Positions 1 through 6,565 of a stretch of 8,566 nt of DNA are shown one piece after another. The stretch is taken from NCBI GenBank assembly GCA_028699365.1, contig JAQVUQ010000097.1, positions 1-8,566 of the forward strand, in the 5' to 3' direction. The stretch is from a bacterium (GTDB lineage: Bacteria > UBP13 > UBA5359). The position numbers and the translations under genes were made by a program. The notes below the pieces were generated by a model that made no database searches, was not told the DNA's origin, and saw nothing but the letters and a program-made list of their open reading frames with translations. How positions within the stretch are numbered: position 1 is the stretch's first letter; the number at the start of each line of letters is the position of its first letter.

Positions 1-434
1 GCCCGTGCAACGAGTGGGGATCTGATCAGAAGGGTGGACGCGGCAAGGCCTGTAGCCAGCGCAAGCTGTTCTTCATTTACCTGCCTGGGGACACCCTGCC
101 GAGGGTATTGTCTGCTCCGCCCAGCAGTCTGAAAATGGCGGATAAATACCTCATGCGGTTGCTCAATAACGGCCGCAAGTACTGGGAGGTAGTGACCAAG
201 GTCACTCTGGCCAAGAGACAGAACGGCGCCGGCATCGCGTACAGCGAGCTGTCCTTTGCTCAGGCGGGGATGCTGTCTGCTGAACAGGTCGAGACCATGG
301 ATGCCCAGAAGGGTGTCCTCGCTGCACTGCTGAGCACATCAACTCAGGAGATCATTCAGCGTGAAGCTACCGGCGTAGCGGAGGAATACAAGGCCAACGC
401 CGAGGCTGACGCCAACAAGGAAACGGCTGCTTAA
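1..434 (+). CDS. 3' end of a phage hypothetical protein (5' truncated)
   Basis: The reading frame is already open at the left edge, with its first full codon at position 3, and it ends at TAA 432-434. The gene therefore starts outside the window. The visible ~143 residues begin with a cysteine-containing glycine/lysine-rich stretch (C-N-E-W-G-S-D, then G-R-G-K-A-C). This looks like the second half of a zinc-binding knuckle whose other cysteines would lie upstream. A strand-rich segment with L-P-P-S-S-L-K-like character follows, then an Ala/Glu-rich, probably disordered tail. From memory, proteins of this type with GRGKAC and PP(S/T)SL motifs occur in phage replication blocks and may bind nucleic acid, but I cannot name the family. 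An internal ATG at 135 or GTG at 99 could be misread as the start. The continuous coding upstream argues against that. Confidence 0.72.
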   Translation, partial: PCNEWGSDQKGGRGKACSQRKLFFIYLPGDTLPRVLSAPPSSLKMADKYLMRLLNNGRKYWEVVTKVTLAKRQNGAGIAYSELSFAQAGMLSAEQVETMDAQKGVLAALLSTSTQEIIQREATGVAEEYKANAEADANKETAA

Positions 435-452
435 GCAGATTAAGTAGATATG

Positions 453-474
453 GGGGGCCGGGCTTCCGGCCCCC
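453..474 (+). other. Perfect GC-rich hairpin between genes
   Basis: GGGGGCCGG (453-461) and CCGGCCCCC (466-474) form a 9-bp all-G/C stem around the loop GCTT. It lies between the stop of the partial gene and the ribosome binding site of the HD gene. No T-run follows, so it is not a standard intrinsic terminator. It could be a transcript-stability or processing hairpin, or a weak pause site. Confidence 0.55.
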
Positions 475-495
475 TGGATTGGGGAAGGAGATATC

Positions 496-1068
496 ATGAA
501 CGCCAAGGAGTTGAGAGAGACCACAGAAAAAATATGGAGGGACAATGTCCATCGTGCAGGCCTTGAGTGTTTTCTTGACTGGCTTGCCAGGAGCGACTAC
601 TACACGGCGCCGTGCTCCACGCAGTATCATCTGGCGTGCGAGGGCGGGCTGGCGCATCATAGTCTCAATGTATACGATGCGCTCATGGAACTGATGCCGG
701 ATACCAGCATACCCGAGGAGTCTGCCACAATAGCCGCCATGGGTCATGATCTGTGCAAGGTCAATTTTTATAAGCCGTCTTTCAGAAACAAGAAAAACGA
801 GACAACCGGGGCATGGGAAAAAGTGCCCTGGTATGACATAGAGGACTCTTACCCGTTCGGCCACGGAGAAAAAAGCGTTATTTTGTTACGGCAATATATA
901 GACCTGGAGCCTGAAGAAATGCTTGCTATCCGTTGGCATATGGGCGGCTTTACGCCGGGCATGGACTATTCCATGCAGCAGGCATTCTCTAAGGCTGCAG
1001 GCATGACGCCGCTGGTGCCGCTCTTACATGCGGCTGATCTGATCGCTTCACACATTACCGAAGCCTGA
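496..1068 (+). CDS. HD-domain phosphohydrolase, YhaM-like
   Basis: This 190-residue protein has the full metal-binding pattern of an HD phosphohydrolase. It shows a YHLACEGGLAHHS segment (residues 44-56), H84-D85 in GHDLCK, H123 in FGHGEKS, H148 in RWHMGG and D181 in LLHAADLIAS. The hxxxxGGLxxHs signature is typical of YhaM-type HD nucleases, which remove nucleotides 3'-5' from RNA or DNA. HD enzymes also hydrolyse nucleotides, so the substrate is not certain. The start is ATG 496, preceded by AAGGAG at 485-490. Nearly the whole protein is the HD domain, and the N-terminal OB-type domain of cellular YhaM is absent. It sits 25 bp before the primase gene, which suggests a role in primer, RNA or nucleotide handling during phage replication (inference). 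The HD assignment is firm and the substrate is not. Confidence 0.9.
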   Translation: MNAKELRETTEKIWRDNVHRAGLECFLDWLARSDYYTAPCSTQYHLACEGGLAHHSLNVYDALMELMPDTSIPEESATIAAMGHDLCKVNFYKPSFRNKKNETTGAWEKVPWYDIEDSYPFGHGEKSVILLRQYIDLEPEEMLAIRWHMGGFTPGMDYSMQQAFSKAAGMTPLVPLLHAADLIASHITEA

Positions 1069-1093
1069 TTGAGGATGAAAGCAGGGCATAAGC

Positions 1094-2476
1094 ATGCTTG
1101 AGAAAGCTATTGCATATCACCGCCTGGGGCTGGGCGTAATACCCATCAAGGCCAGGAGCAAAAATCCTCCGTTACTCTCATGGGAGCAATACCAGCGGCG
1201 TCGGCCGACTGAGGACGAGATAACGGAGTGGTGGACCAAGTGGCCGGATGCCAACATCGCTATCGTGACGGGAGCAGTGTCGGGAATCGTTGTCCTGGAC
1301 ATCGACGGAGCTGAAGGAATGGACACGGTGAGGGGCAAGCATTTGCCGCCAACGCCGGCCATCAAGACGGGTCGGGGAACTCACTACTATTACAAGCATC
1401 CCGGGGGGCATGTAAAAAACTTCGTCGGCGCTCAGCCTGGTCTGGACTTTAGAGGTGACGGGGGCTATGTTCTGGCCCCTCCCTCTATCCACCCGAGCGG
1501 TGAGCGATATGAGTGGGCTATGCCGTTCAACGATAGTGATGATCTGGCCGATGCGCCTGGGTGGCTGCTCACGCTGGTGTCTGTAAGCGGCAGTGCGGTA
1601 GCTCTGGTGGACGAGGATCTATCCGGAGAGGATGAGCCGGAGTGGTTCGAGCTGGTCATGCAAGGCGTCGGTACCGGCAAACGGAACGATACTGCAGCCA
1701 GGCTGGCTGGACGGTATCTCGGGCTTGGGCATTCGCCCAGAGAAGTCCGGATGATGCTGTCGGACTGGAACAAACGGAATAAGCCGCCGCTGCCCGATGG
1801 GGAGCTGCAACGGACTCTCGATTCCATCTGTCGCTCAGATCGGAACAAACGGGCGGCTGATAACTTACTGACGGGTGACGGTAAGGTAGTGCAGAATCTT
1901 CCGCCTGGAGAGCGCCAGGACGTCACGCTGACGGCGCTGACGAATAGTCTGGGGATCAAGGTCCACCGGATCCTGAAGTATCTCTCTGAGCCTTGCACGT
2001 ATGCTCTGGAGACGGTCAACGGCACGATCAGGCTGGGGGATATATCCAACGTGATCGAGCAGCGGAAGTTCCGGCTGAAAGTAGCCGAGCTGGAGAGCGT
2101 TTGCATCAGGGGCTTCAAGCCGGAGAACTGGAACATCATCGCCAATCAGTTGCTGAACATCTGCGAGGAGATCGAGGTGTCCGAGGAAGCCACTGAAAAG
2201 GGCCAGACCAAGGAGTGGGTCAGGGCATACCTCAAGACGCATAAACCTTCCGATGATATCGGCATTGCCGGCGCTGCCGGCCGGCCGTTCAACAAAGACG
2301 GGGCTATACATATCAGCAGCAGCAGTCTGATGAAGTTTATAACGCTGAGTATGTCGGAGCGCGGCATATCGACCAGAGAACTCTCCGTCAGGCTTCGAGC
2401 TATAGGGGCGGAGAACGTATCCGTGTGGATCAGCAACAAATCGGCAAAAGCATGGAAGTTGCCGGTGATAGATTAG
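1094..2476 (+). CDS. Bifunctional primase-polymerase (Prim-Pol) with primase C-terminal domain
   Basis: Residues 1-162 match the archaeo-eukaryotic-type Prim-Pol fold found in phages and plasmids. They include GLGVIPIK near the N-terminus, catalytic D69 and D71 in VVLDIDG, H97 in GRGTHYYY, and D118 in GLDFRGDGGYVLAPPS. Residues ~184-250 look like a PriCT_1-type domain (GTGKRNDTAARLAG, then MLSDWN and LQRTLDSIC). Residues ~260-460 are a further domain I cannot name. It ends in a basic helical region (TRELSVRLRAIGAENVSVW) that could be a DNA-binding winged helix. No Walker A motif or D5/RepA/VirE helicase part is present, unlike many fused phage primase-helicases. The protein should make primers for phage DNA replication. 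ATG 1094 has only a weak ribosome site (CAGGG at 1082-1086), but no better in-frame start is visible. A repeat-rich candidate origin follows directly. Confidence 0.93.
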   Translation: MLEKAIAYHRLGLGVIPIKARSKNPPLLSWEQYQRRRPTEDEITEWWTKWPDANIAIVTGAVSGIVVLDIDGAEGMDTVRGKHLPPTPAIKTGRGTHYYYKHPGGHVKNFVGAQPGLDFRGDGGYVLAPPSIHPSGERYEWAMPFNDSDDLADAPGWLLTLVSVSGSAVALVDEDLSGEDEPEWFELVMQGVGTGKRNDTAARLAGRYLGLGHSPREVRMMLSDWNKRNKPPLPDGELQRTLDSICRSDRNKRAADNLLTGDGKVVQNLPPGERQDVTLTALTNSLGIKVHRILKYLSEPCTYALETVNGTIRLGDISNVIEQRKFRLKVAELESVCIRGFKPENWNIIANQLLNICEEIEVSEEATEKGQTKEWVRAYLKTHKPSDDIGIAGAAGRPFNKDGAIHISSSSLMKFITLSMSERGISTRELSVRLRAIGAENVSVWISNKSAKAWKLPVID

Positions 2477-2540
2477 TACATCACCGCATCACTGCTGTAG
2501 AAAAGTTTATCATCACCCAACCAACTATGCGGTGATTACG

Positions 2541-2564
2541 GTGATGCGGTGAGAACCGCATCAC
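2541..2564 (+). other. Perfect 10-bp hairpin with GAGA loop in repeat unit 1
   Basis: GTGATGCGGT (2541-2550) pairs perfectly with ACCGCATCAC (2555-2564) around the tetraloop GAGA, a GNRA-type loop if transcribed. A run of seven T residues (2580-2586) lies 15 nt further on, too far for a classical terminator. The hairpin is built from the same GGTGA elements as the surrounding repeats. Confidence 0.7.
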
Positions 2565-2687
2565 AAGCGGGTTACAGAGTTTTTTTGCGGTGATGTAGCG
2601 GTGATGGTGCGGTGAGACCTGCATTACAAGCTGTTCTTACTGTAATCACCGGATGTTTTACGCGCAGAAAAAAATAACAGTGATTAC

Positions 2688-2718
2688 GGTGAGATGCTTT
2701 TGACAAGCGCATCTTACC
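2688..2718 (+). other. Near-perfect 10-bp hairpin in repeat unit 3, just before the next gene
   Basis: GGTGAGATGC (2688-2697) pairs with GCATCTTACC (2709-2718), with one G-T wobble and an 11-nt loop. The stem ends 8 bp before the AGGAGG ribosome site (2727-2732) of the gene at 2743, so it could affect that gene's leader. The middle repeat unit (2606-2626) also folds, though less perfectly. The paired design recurs across the region. Confidence 0.55.
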
Positions 2719-2742
2719 GATAATTCAGGAGGAAAAACTATT

Positions 2743-2973
2743 ATGAAAAAAGCAGAAAAGATATTACAAATCATCCCTGCGGGAGAACCTTGGGAGGCTG
2801 TTTTCGAAGATAACGGTAAGGAGGTTTCTCTCCCGGTTATGTGTTGGTCTCTCGTGCAAGAAGAGGGAAAAGATAGCTCTTATCGCTGTGTCAGGGCTAT
2901 ATGTGATCAAGATGGCTACGGAGACATAGAAGACGCCTCTAACATTATCGCGCTTCGTCCTGCCAAGAGATAA
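2743..2973 (+). CDS. Small hypothetical phage protein (76 aa)
   Basis: An ATG at 2743 follows a textbook AGGAGG (2727-2732) at 10 nt spacing, and the frame ends at TAA 2971-2973, 22 bp before the helicase start. The product is an acidic soluble protein with predicted alternating strands: IIPAGEPWEAVFED near residues 10-23, SLPVMCWSLVQ near 29-39, and IIALRP at the C-terminus. No signal peptide, membrane segment or catalytic motif is visible. I do not recognise the family. Its place between the repeat region and the helicase, in the same direction, suggests cotranscription with the helicase. The strong ribosome site and clean spacing are the main support that it is real. Confidence 0.75.
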   Translation: MKKAEKILQIIPAGEPWEAVFEDNGKEVSLPVMCWSLVQEEGKDSSYRCVRAICDQDGYGDIEDASNIIALRPAKR

Positions 2974-2995
2974 CGAGAAAGGGGGAAGGAACAAC

Positions 2996-4645
2996 GTGGA
3001 ATTTCGGATTTTCGGCCCACCTGGAACTGGAAAAACATCAACACTGGCCGGCACTGATAAGCAGGAAGGCCTGATAGAACGGGCTGCCAAGAAGTTCGGC
3101 AGCGACAATGTTCTGGTGGCCAGCTTTACCAAGGCTGCTGCTGTGGAGCTGGTAGGGCGTAACCTGCCGATGGAACGTGGTAACGTAGGAACTCTACACA
3201 GCCTGGCGTATCGCGCTATAGGCAGACCTGAGATAGCGGAGAAGCCTCCCCTGGTCAACGAGTGGAATGAGGCACACCCGCAATGGGCTCTGGGAGGCGG
3301 CTCTCACGATATCGACGATCCGTATAACGACATGAACGATTCAGGCGACGGAGACGATCCGTTCCAGGAACTGAACAGACTGCGGGCGTTGATGGTGCCC
3401 AAGGATCAGTGGCCTGATAGTGTCAAGGCGTTTGCGGATAGATGGGGACAGTGGAAACGTTGGCACGGGGCTGTCGATTTTACGGATATGATAGACATTG
3501 CCGCCCATGATTGCGAGATTGCCCCCGGGTGCCCGTCTGTAGGATTCTTCGACGAGGTGCAGGACTTCTCCAAGCTGGAGATAAGCCTTGTCAGGACCTG
3601 GGCCGAGAATATGGAATACGTAGTCATGGCTGGTGACGATGACCAGGGCATATACAGCTTCAAAGGGGCCTCGCCTGATGCCTTCCTGAACCCTCCTATC
3701 CCGGAGGAGCACAAGACCGTACTGCGGCAGTCGTATCGTGTCCCTCGTGCCATACACAAGCTGGCCTCGACGTTGATCATGGACGTCAGCCGCCGAGAGC
3801 CAAAGGAGTATATGCCTCGTGACGAGGACGGCTGTGTGTATTCCCTCACTGATGGCAATTACAAGTATCCCGAGCCACTTATGGATGATATGGAGCGTCA
3901 CTTGTCTGCTGGTAAGACGGTGATGATCCTGGCGAGCTGCTCCTACATGCTGCAGCCGACGCTTCAGGTGTTACGGCGTCTGGGGATACCCTATCATAAC
4001 CCGTACCGCCGATCCCGTGGTGACTGGAATCCGCTGCGTGCTGGTGGATCCGGCAAGGTATCGTCATCAGAGCGGCTGCTCTCTTATCTTCGCCCGGTGC
4101 CCGAGGTTTGGGGCGATGCTGCACGGATGTGGACGATAGAGGATTTGCGCCGCTGGTCGGACATGATCCAAGCTGACGGCACGCTGGCCAGGGGAGCCAA
4201 GGGTCTGATCAAAGCGTCTGCCATGGACACGGATTACCCCCTCGATCTTCCTGACTTGCTGGAGTGGTTCGAGCCTGATGTCCTGCTGGATCTGATGGCG
4301 ACGAATTATCCGCTGGAGTGGTTAGAGCATAGGCTGCTGGCAGCCAAGGCCAAGGCACTGGAGTTCCCATTGACAGTGGCCAGGGAGAGAGGGGCGAAGG
4401 CGCTGTGCTCTCAGCCTCAAGTAAAAATTGGGACAATACACTCGGTCAAAGGCGGAGAGGCCGACGTTGTATATCTTTTCCCTGATATCAGCCTCAAGGC
4501 TGCGGTCAACCGGGAGGAAAGCCCAGAGGAGAATGATGCTTTGATACGGACGTTCTACGTAGCTGTGACCAGGGCGAGGGAGACGCTGGTAATATGTGGG
4601 CCGGCTACGTATTCGGCGATGGAACTGCCGGAGAGTGTGGGATGA
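2996..4645 (+). CDS. UvrD/Rep-like superfamily 1 DNA helicase
   Basis: This 549-residue ATP-dependent helicase carries the SF1 motifs in order. They are Walker A GPPGTGKTS (7-15), ASFTKAAA (42-49), GTLHSLAYR (65-73), Walker B FFDEVQD (184-190), GDDDQGIYSFKG (213-224), RQSYRVPRAI (244-253), HSVKGGEAD (482-490) and the arginine-finger motif FYVAVTRAR (520-528). It starts at GTG 2996 after GGAAGGA (2984-2990), so the protein begins almost at Walker A and lacks the usual upstream Q motif. It is shorter than cellular UvrD, and an acidic Asp/Gly-rich insertion lies near residues 100-125. It likely unwinds duplex DNA 3'-5' during phage replication or recombination (family knowledge). Its stop overlaps the methyltransferase start as ATGA (4642-4645), indicating translational coupling. 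Whether it replaces a hexameric replicative helicase cannot be judged here. Confidence 0.95.
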   Translation: MEFRIFGPPGTGKTSTLAGTDKQEGLIERAAKKFGSDNVLVASFTKAAAVELVGRNLPMERGNVGTLHSLAYRAIGRPEIAEKPPLVNEWNEAHPQWALGGGSHDIDDPYNDMNDSGDGDDPFQELNRLRALMVPKDQWPDSVKAFADRWGQWKRWHGAVDFTDMIDIAAHDCEIAPGCPSVGFFDEVQDFSKLEISLVRTWAENMEYVVMAGDDDQGIYSFKGASPDAFLNPPIPEEHKTVLRQSYRVPRAIHKLASTLIMDVSRREPKEYMPRDEDGCVYSLTDGNYKYPEPLMDDMERHLSAGKTVMILASCSYMLQPTLQVLRRLGIPYHNPYRRSRGDWNPLRAGGSGKVSSSERLLSYLRPVPEVWGDAARMWTIEDLRRWSDMIQADGTLARGAKGLIKASAMDTDYPLDLPDLLEWFEPDVLLDLMATNYPLEWLEHRLLAAKAKALEFPLTVARERGAKALCSQPQVKIGTIHSVKGGEADVVYLFPDISLKAAVNREESPEENDALIRTFYVAVTRARETLVICGPATYSAMELPESVG

Positions 4646-5472
4646 AAAAGGCAAAGCCGATAATTCCATACGCTGGCTCAAAGTGGCGAATAGCTGATTG
4701 GATTATCTCCTACATACCTGGTCATCAGGTTTACGTTGAGCCTTACTTTGGCAGCGGTGCGGTGTTCTTCAACAAGGTTCCTGCCCGGGCTGAGGTCATC
4801 AACGATCTTTGTGACGACGTTGTAAACCTGTTTCGTGTCATCCGGGAGAGAGCTGACGAACTGGTGGCCGCTGTGGAGATGACCCCATGGGCCAGGGCAG
4901 AATACGAGCTGTCTTATATACCTGTGGAGGAGCCAATTGAGAAGGCGCGACGTTTTATAGTCCGTTGCCGCCAGGCGTTTGGTACCAAGAAAATCCACCG
5001 CACTGGGTGGCGTAGGATTGGGCCGAATTTCAGCACAAGCGATTATCACATCTATACTCCGGAGTGGCGCAAGTTGCCGGCAAGGATATATGAGGTAGTT
5101 GATAGATTGAAAGATGCTCAGATCGAGAGCCTGCCGGCGCTGGAGGTTATAGAACGGTTCAGAGGTCCGGAAGTGCTGCTGTATCTGGATCCGCCATATC
5201 CTCTTGATACCAGGGGCAATAAGAAGATGTATGCCTTTGAGATGACAGACGCTGATCACGTTGAGCTGCTCTCTTTGCTGGATCTCCACCCGGGCCCGGC
5301 AATGATAAGCGGATATCGCTGTGATCTTTACGACGACATGCTGTCAGGATGGCAGAGAGTGTCACGCGGGGCCGTGGCCCAGTGTGGGAAGCGCAGGGTT
5401 GAGAGCCTGTGGCTAAATCAGTCATGCGTTGAGAGGCTCGGAAGTTTTCTTAATTTTCAGGAAGGAGCATAA
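4642..5472 (+). CDS. N6-adenine DNA methyltransferase (Dam/D12 class)
   Basis: This 276-residue enzyme would transfer a methyl group from S-adenosylmethionine to N6 of adenine in DNA. It shows PYAGSKW (9-15, AdoMet-binding motif X), VEPYFGSGAVFF (32-43, motif I), INDLCDDVVNLFR (53-65) and the catalytic DPPY tetrad (183-186) in LYLDPPYPLDTR. MISGYRCDLYDDML (221-234) follows. The start is ATG 4642, in an ATGA overlap with the helicase stop. An upstream in-frame ATG at 4594 would add 16 residues that lie inside the helicase's conserved end and have no family character. The likely role is protecting phage DNA from host restriction, or GATC-like marking. The target site cannot be read from sequence. 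Only a 2-nt gap separates it from the VRR-NUC gene. Confidence 0.94.
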   Translation: MKKAKPIIPYAGSKWRIADWIISYIPGHQVYVEPYFGSGAVFFNKVPARAEVINDLCDDVVNLFRVIRERADELVAAVEMTPWARAEYELSYIPVEEPIEKARRFIVRCRQAFGTKKIHRTGWRRIGPNFSTSDYHIYTPEWRKLPARIYEVVDRLKDAQIESLPALEVIERFRGPEVLLYLDPPYPLDTRGNKKMYAFEMTDADHVELLSLLDLHPGPAMISGYRCDLYDDMLSGWQRVSRGAVAQCGKRRVESLWLNQSCVERLGSFLNFQEGA

Positions 5473-5474
5473 GC

Positions 5475-5804
5475 ATGAACGAGCAGGATCTATATTCAAA
5501 AAAGATCAGACCATGGATGCAGGCCCAGGAAGCAGCAGGACGGTTGTTCTGGTTCAAGGTGCACGGTGCTGGATATCAGCGGTCAGGGGTGCCGGATTTG
5601 ATCATATCTATCAATAGTCTATTCCTGGCGATAGAGTTGAAGTCCCCCGAAGCGAGAGGGAAAGACGCTGAGCCGACAAAGGCACAGAGCACATGTATGG
5701 CCAGCATAAGAAAGGCCGGCAGAGGAATTACATCTGTAGCTCAGTCACTGGAAGAAGTTCAGAGAATTATAAGCGAAGTGGAGGTATTGAAACATGTTCA
5801 ATGA
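5475..5804 (+). CDS. VRR-NUC domain nuclease
   Basis: This 109-residue single-domain protein carries the PD-(D/E)xK core of the VRR-NUC family. D41 lies in SGVPDLII (37-44), E54-x-K56 in LAIELKSP, and Q71 in TKAQS. An N-terminal helix containing KKIRPWMQAQ and an aromatic strand (LFWFKVHGAG) precede the core. Stand-alone VRR-NUC proteins are common in phages and are thought to cut branched DNA such as Holliday junctions. That activity is inferred from the family. GGAG at 5464-5467, overlapping the end of the methyltransferase gene, serves ATG 5475. Nearby helicase and primase genes fit a role in recombination-linked replication. The 3' end overlaps the next gene by 11 bp. Confidence 0.93.
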   Translation: MNEQDLYSKKIRPWMQAQEAAGRLFWFKVHGAGYQRSGVPDLIISINSLFLAIELKSPEARGKDAEPTKAQSTCMASIRKAGRGITSVAQSLEEVQRIISEVEVLKHVQ

Positions 5805-6084
5805 ACAAGGGGCGGTGTCCATGCTGATGATAGCCGAGCGGCGCCTGGATATGATCTATCCCAACGGGGCGCTGTCCTGGGCGGAGGAGTTCGCTCACGA
5901 TCTCTATAAGCGCCTGATGCTGGCGGCTGACTGGATTGATGTGGCGTTCCGCAAGCGGAACATGGCAGCGTTTCAGAAGAGCTTGCAGCTATATGAGACT
6001 GCCGCTGAGGCACTGTTCTCGGCATATCGGAATAAGGATAACGTTGTCCCTGAACAGGGCAATTTGTTGGAGGGGGTAGGCTGA
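5794..6084 (+). CDS. Hypothetical helical phage protein (96 aa)
   Basis: An ATG at 5794 lies 9 nt after GGAGG (5780-5784), inside the end of the VRR-NUC gene. The frame ends at TGA 6082-6084. The protein appears almost fully alpha-helical, with amphipathic segments such as LSWAEEFAHDLYKRLMLAA (residues ~27-45) and FQKSLQLYETAAEALFSAYR (~60-79). No cysteine pair, membrane helix or catalytic motif is visible. I do not recognise it. A second ATG at 5821 is possible but has a poorer ribosome site. The overlap with its neighbour and the 1-bp gap to the YopX gene place it firmly in the operon. Confidence 0.78.
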   Translation: MFNEQGAVSMLMIAERRLDMIYPNGALSWAEEFAHDLYKRLMLAADWIDVAFRKRNMAAFQKSLQLYETAAEALFSAYRNKDNVVPEQGNLLEGVG

Positions 6085-6085
6085 T

Positions 6086-6565
6086 ATGAGAGAGATTAAA
6101 TTTAGGGGCAAAGATATGTCCACAGGTGCATGGGTATATGGAGGATTCCACAAACACCAGACCATGACTCCCAGTCCTGTCAATCTAGGAAACCCGGAGA
6201 AGTTAGAGTATGTGCATTTAATCATCGAAAGCGGATTCAGCGACTGGAATATGCCAAAGCCTATACTGGCGCATGCGGTTGACCCTGAGACTGTCGGGGA
6301 GTATACCGGTCTCCATGACCGGAAGGGTAAGGAGATATTCGAAGGGGATATAGTTGTGTCGAAACAGCATGACCCAAAGACATTTCAAGTCTCATTTATT
6401 GACGGCGGGTTTTGTGGCGCTCATCCAAAAACTAACGAATGGCTTGCTGACCTATATCACTTTTATCCCTCTCCCGGTTGCTGTATTGAGATTATCGGCA
6501 ATACCCACGATAACGCAGAAAAAGAGATCATCGCAGAGCAGAAGGAGGTATCCACCGATGGCTGA
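6086..6565 (+). CDS. YopX-family phage protein
   Basis: This 159-residue protein has the hallmark YopX start MREIKFRGKD (1-10). WVYGGF (16-21) follows, then the conserved core VGEYTGLHDRKGKEIFEGDI (70-89) and a closing IEIIGNTHDN near residues 134-143. YopX proteins are widespread in phages of Gram-positive and other bacteria, named after Bacillus SPbeta YopX. Their biochemical role is unknown. The ribosome site GGAGGGGG (6069-6076) serves ATG 6086. The final 8 bp overlap the next gene. Confidence 0.93.
   Translation: MREIKFRGKDMSTGAWVYGGFHKHQTMTPSPVNLGNPEKLEYVHLIIESGFSDWNMPKPILAHAVDPETVGEYTGLHDRKGKEIFEGDIVVSKQHDPKTFQVSFIDGGFCGAHPKTNEWLADLYHFYPSPGCCIEIIGNTHDNAEKEIIAEQKEVSTDG

Larger units (their letters stand above)
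2480..2718 (+). repeat. GGTGA/TCACC repeat region downstream of the primase (candidate origin or control region)
   Basis: This non-coding stretch holds at least seven GGTGA copies, at 2531, 2540, 2548, 2589, 2600, 2611 and 2688. Inverted TCACC copies lie at 2481, 2513 and 2646. Three longer imperfect direct repeats begin (G/A)CGGTGAGA and run to ACAAGC, at about 2547, 2610 and 2686. TGATTACGGTGA occurs at 2533 and again at 2681 with the same downstream sequence type. TCACCGCATCAC at 2481-2492 is the exact reverse complement of 2541-2552. The region lies directly after the primase gene, as iteron-type origins often do, but origin function is inference. It could also be a regulator-binding array, or the decayed remains of a low-complexity coding tail. 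No frame stays open through it. Confidence 0.7.

Noticed and set aside
1465-2145. Long minus-strand open frame opposite the primase gene
   Set aside because: It lies wholly antisense to clear Prim-Pol coding, has no ribosome site or recognisable motif, and its Ser/Arg-rich composition is typical of an antisense shadow.
2541-2586. Intrinsic terminator after the primase (GAGA hairpin plus T7 run)
   Set aside because: Fifteen bases separate the stem from the T-run, too far for standard intrinsic termination.
2531-2718. CRISPR array
   Set aside because: The repeats are short, degenerate and irregularly spaced, without uniform spacers, and no cas gene is present.
2700-2724. TTGACA (2700-2705) with GATAAT (2719-2724) as a promoter for the small gene at 2743
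   Set aside because: The spacing is only 13 bp, too short for a sigma-70-type promoter, and TTGACA lies in a hairpin loop of the repeat unit.
4594-4641. Upstream in-frame ATG extending the adenine methyltransferase by 16 residues
   Set aside because: The extension lies within the conserved helicase end and has no family character. The ATGA overlap at 4642 places the family's usual N-terminus right at the start.
5429-5617. 62-codon plus-strand frame across the methyltransferase/VRR-NUC junction
   Set aside because: It overlaps two well-supported genes in another frame and has no ribosome site or recognisable product.
6354-6557. Upstream in-frame ATG extending the coiled-coil protein by 68 residues
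   Set aside because: It would overlap about 40% of the YopX gene in another frame. AAGGAGGT at 6542-6549 points to ATG 6558.
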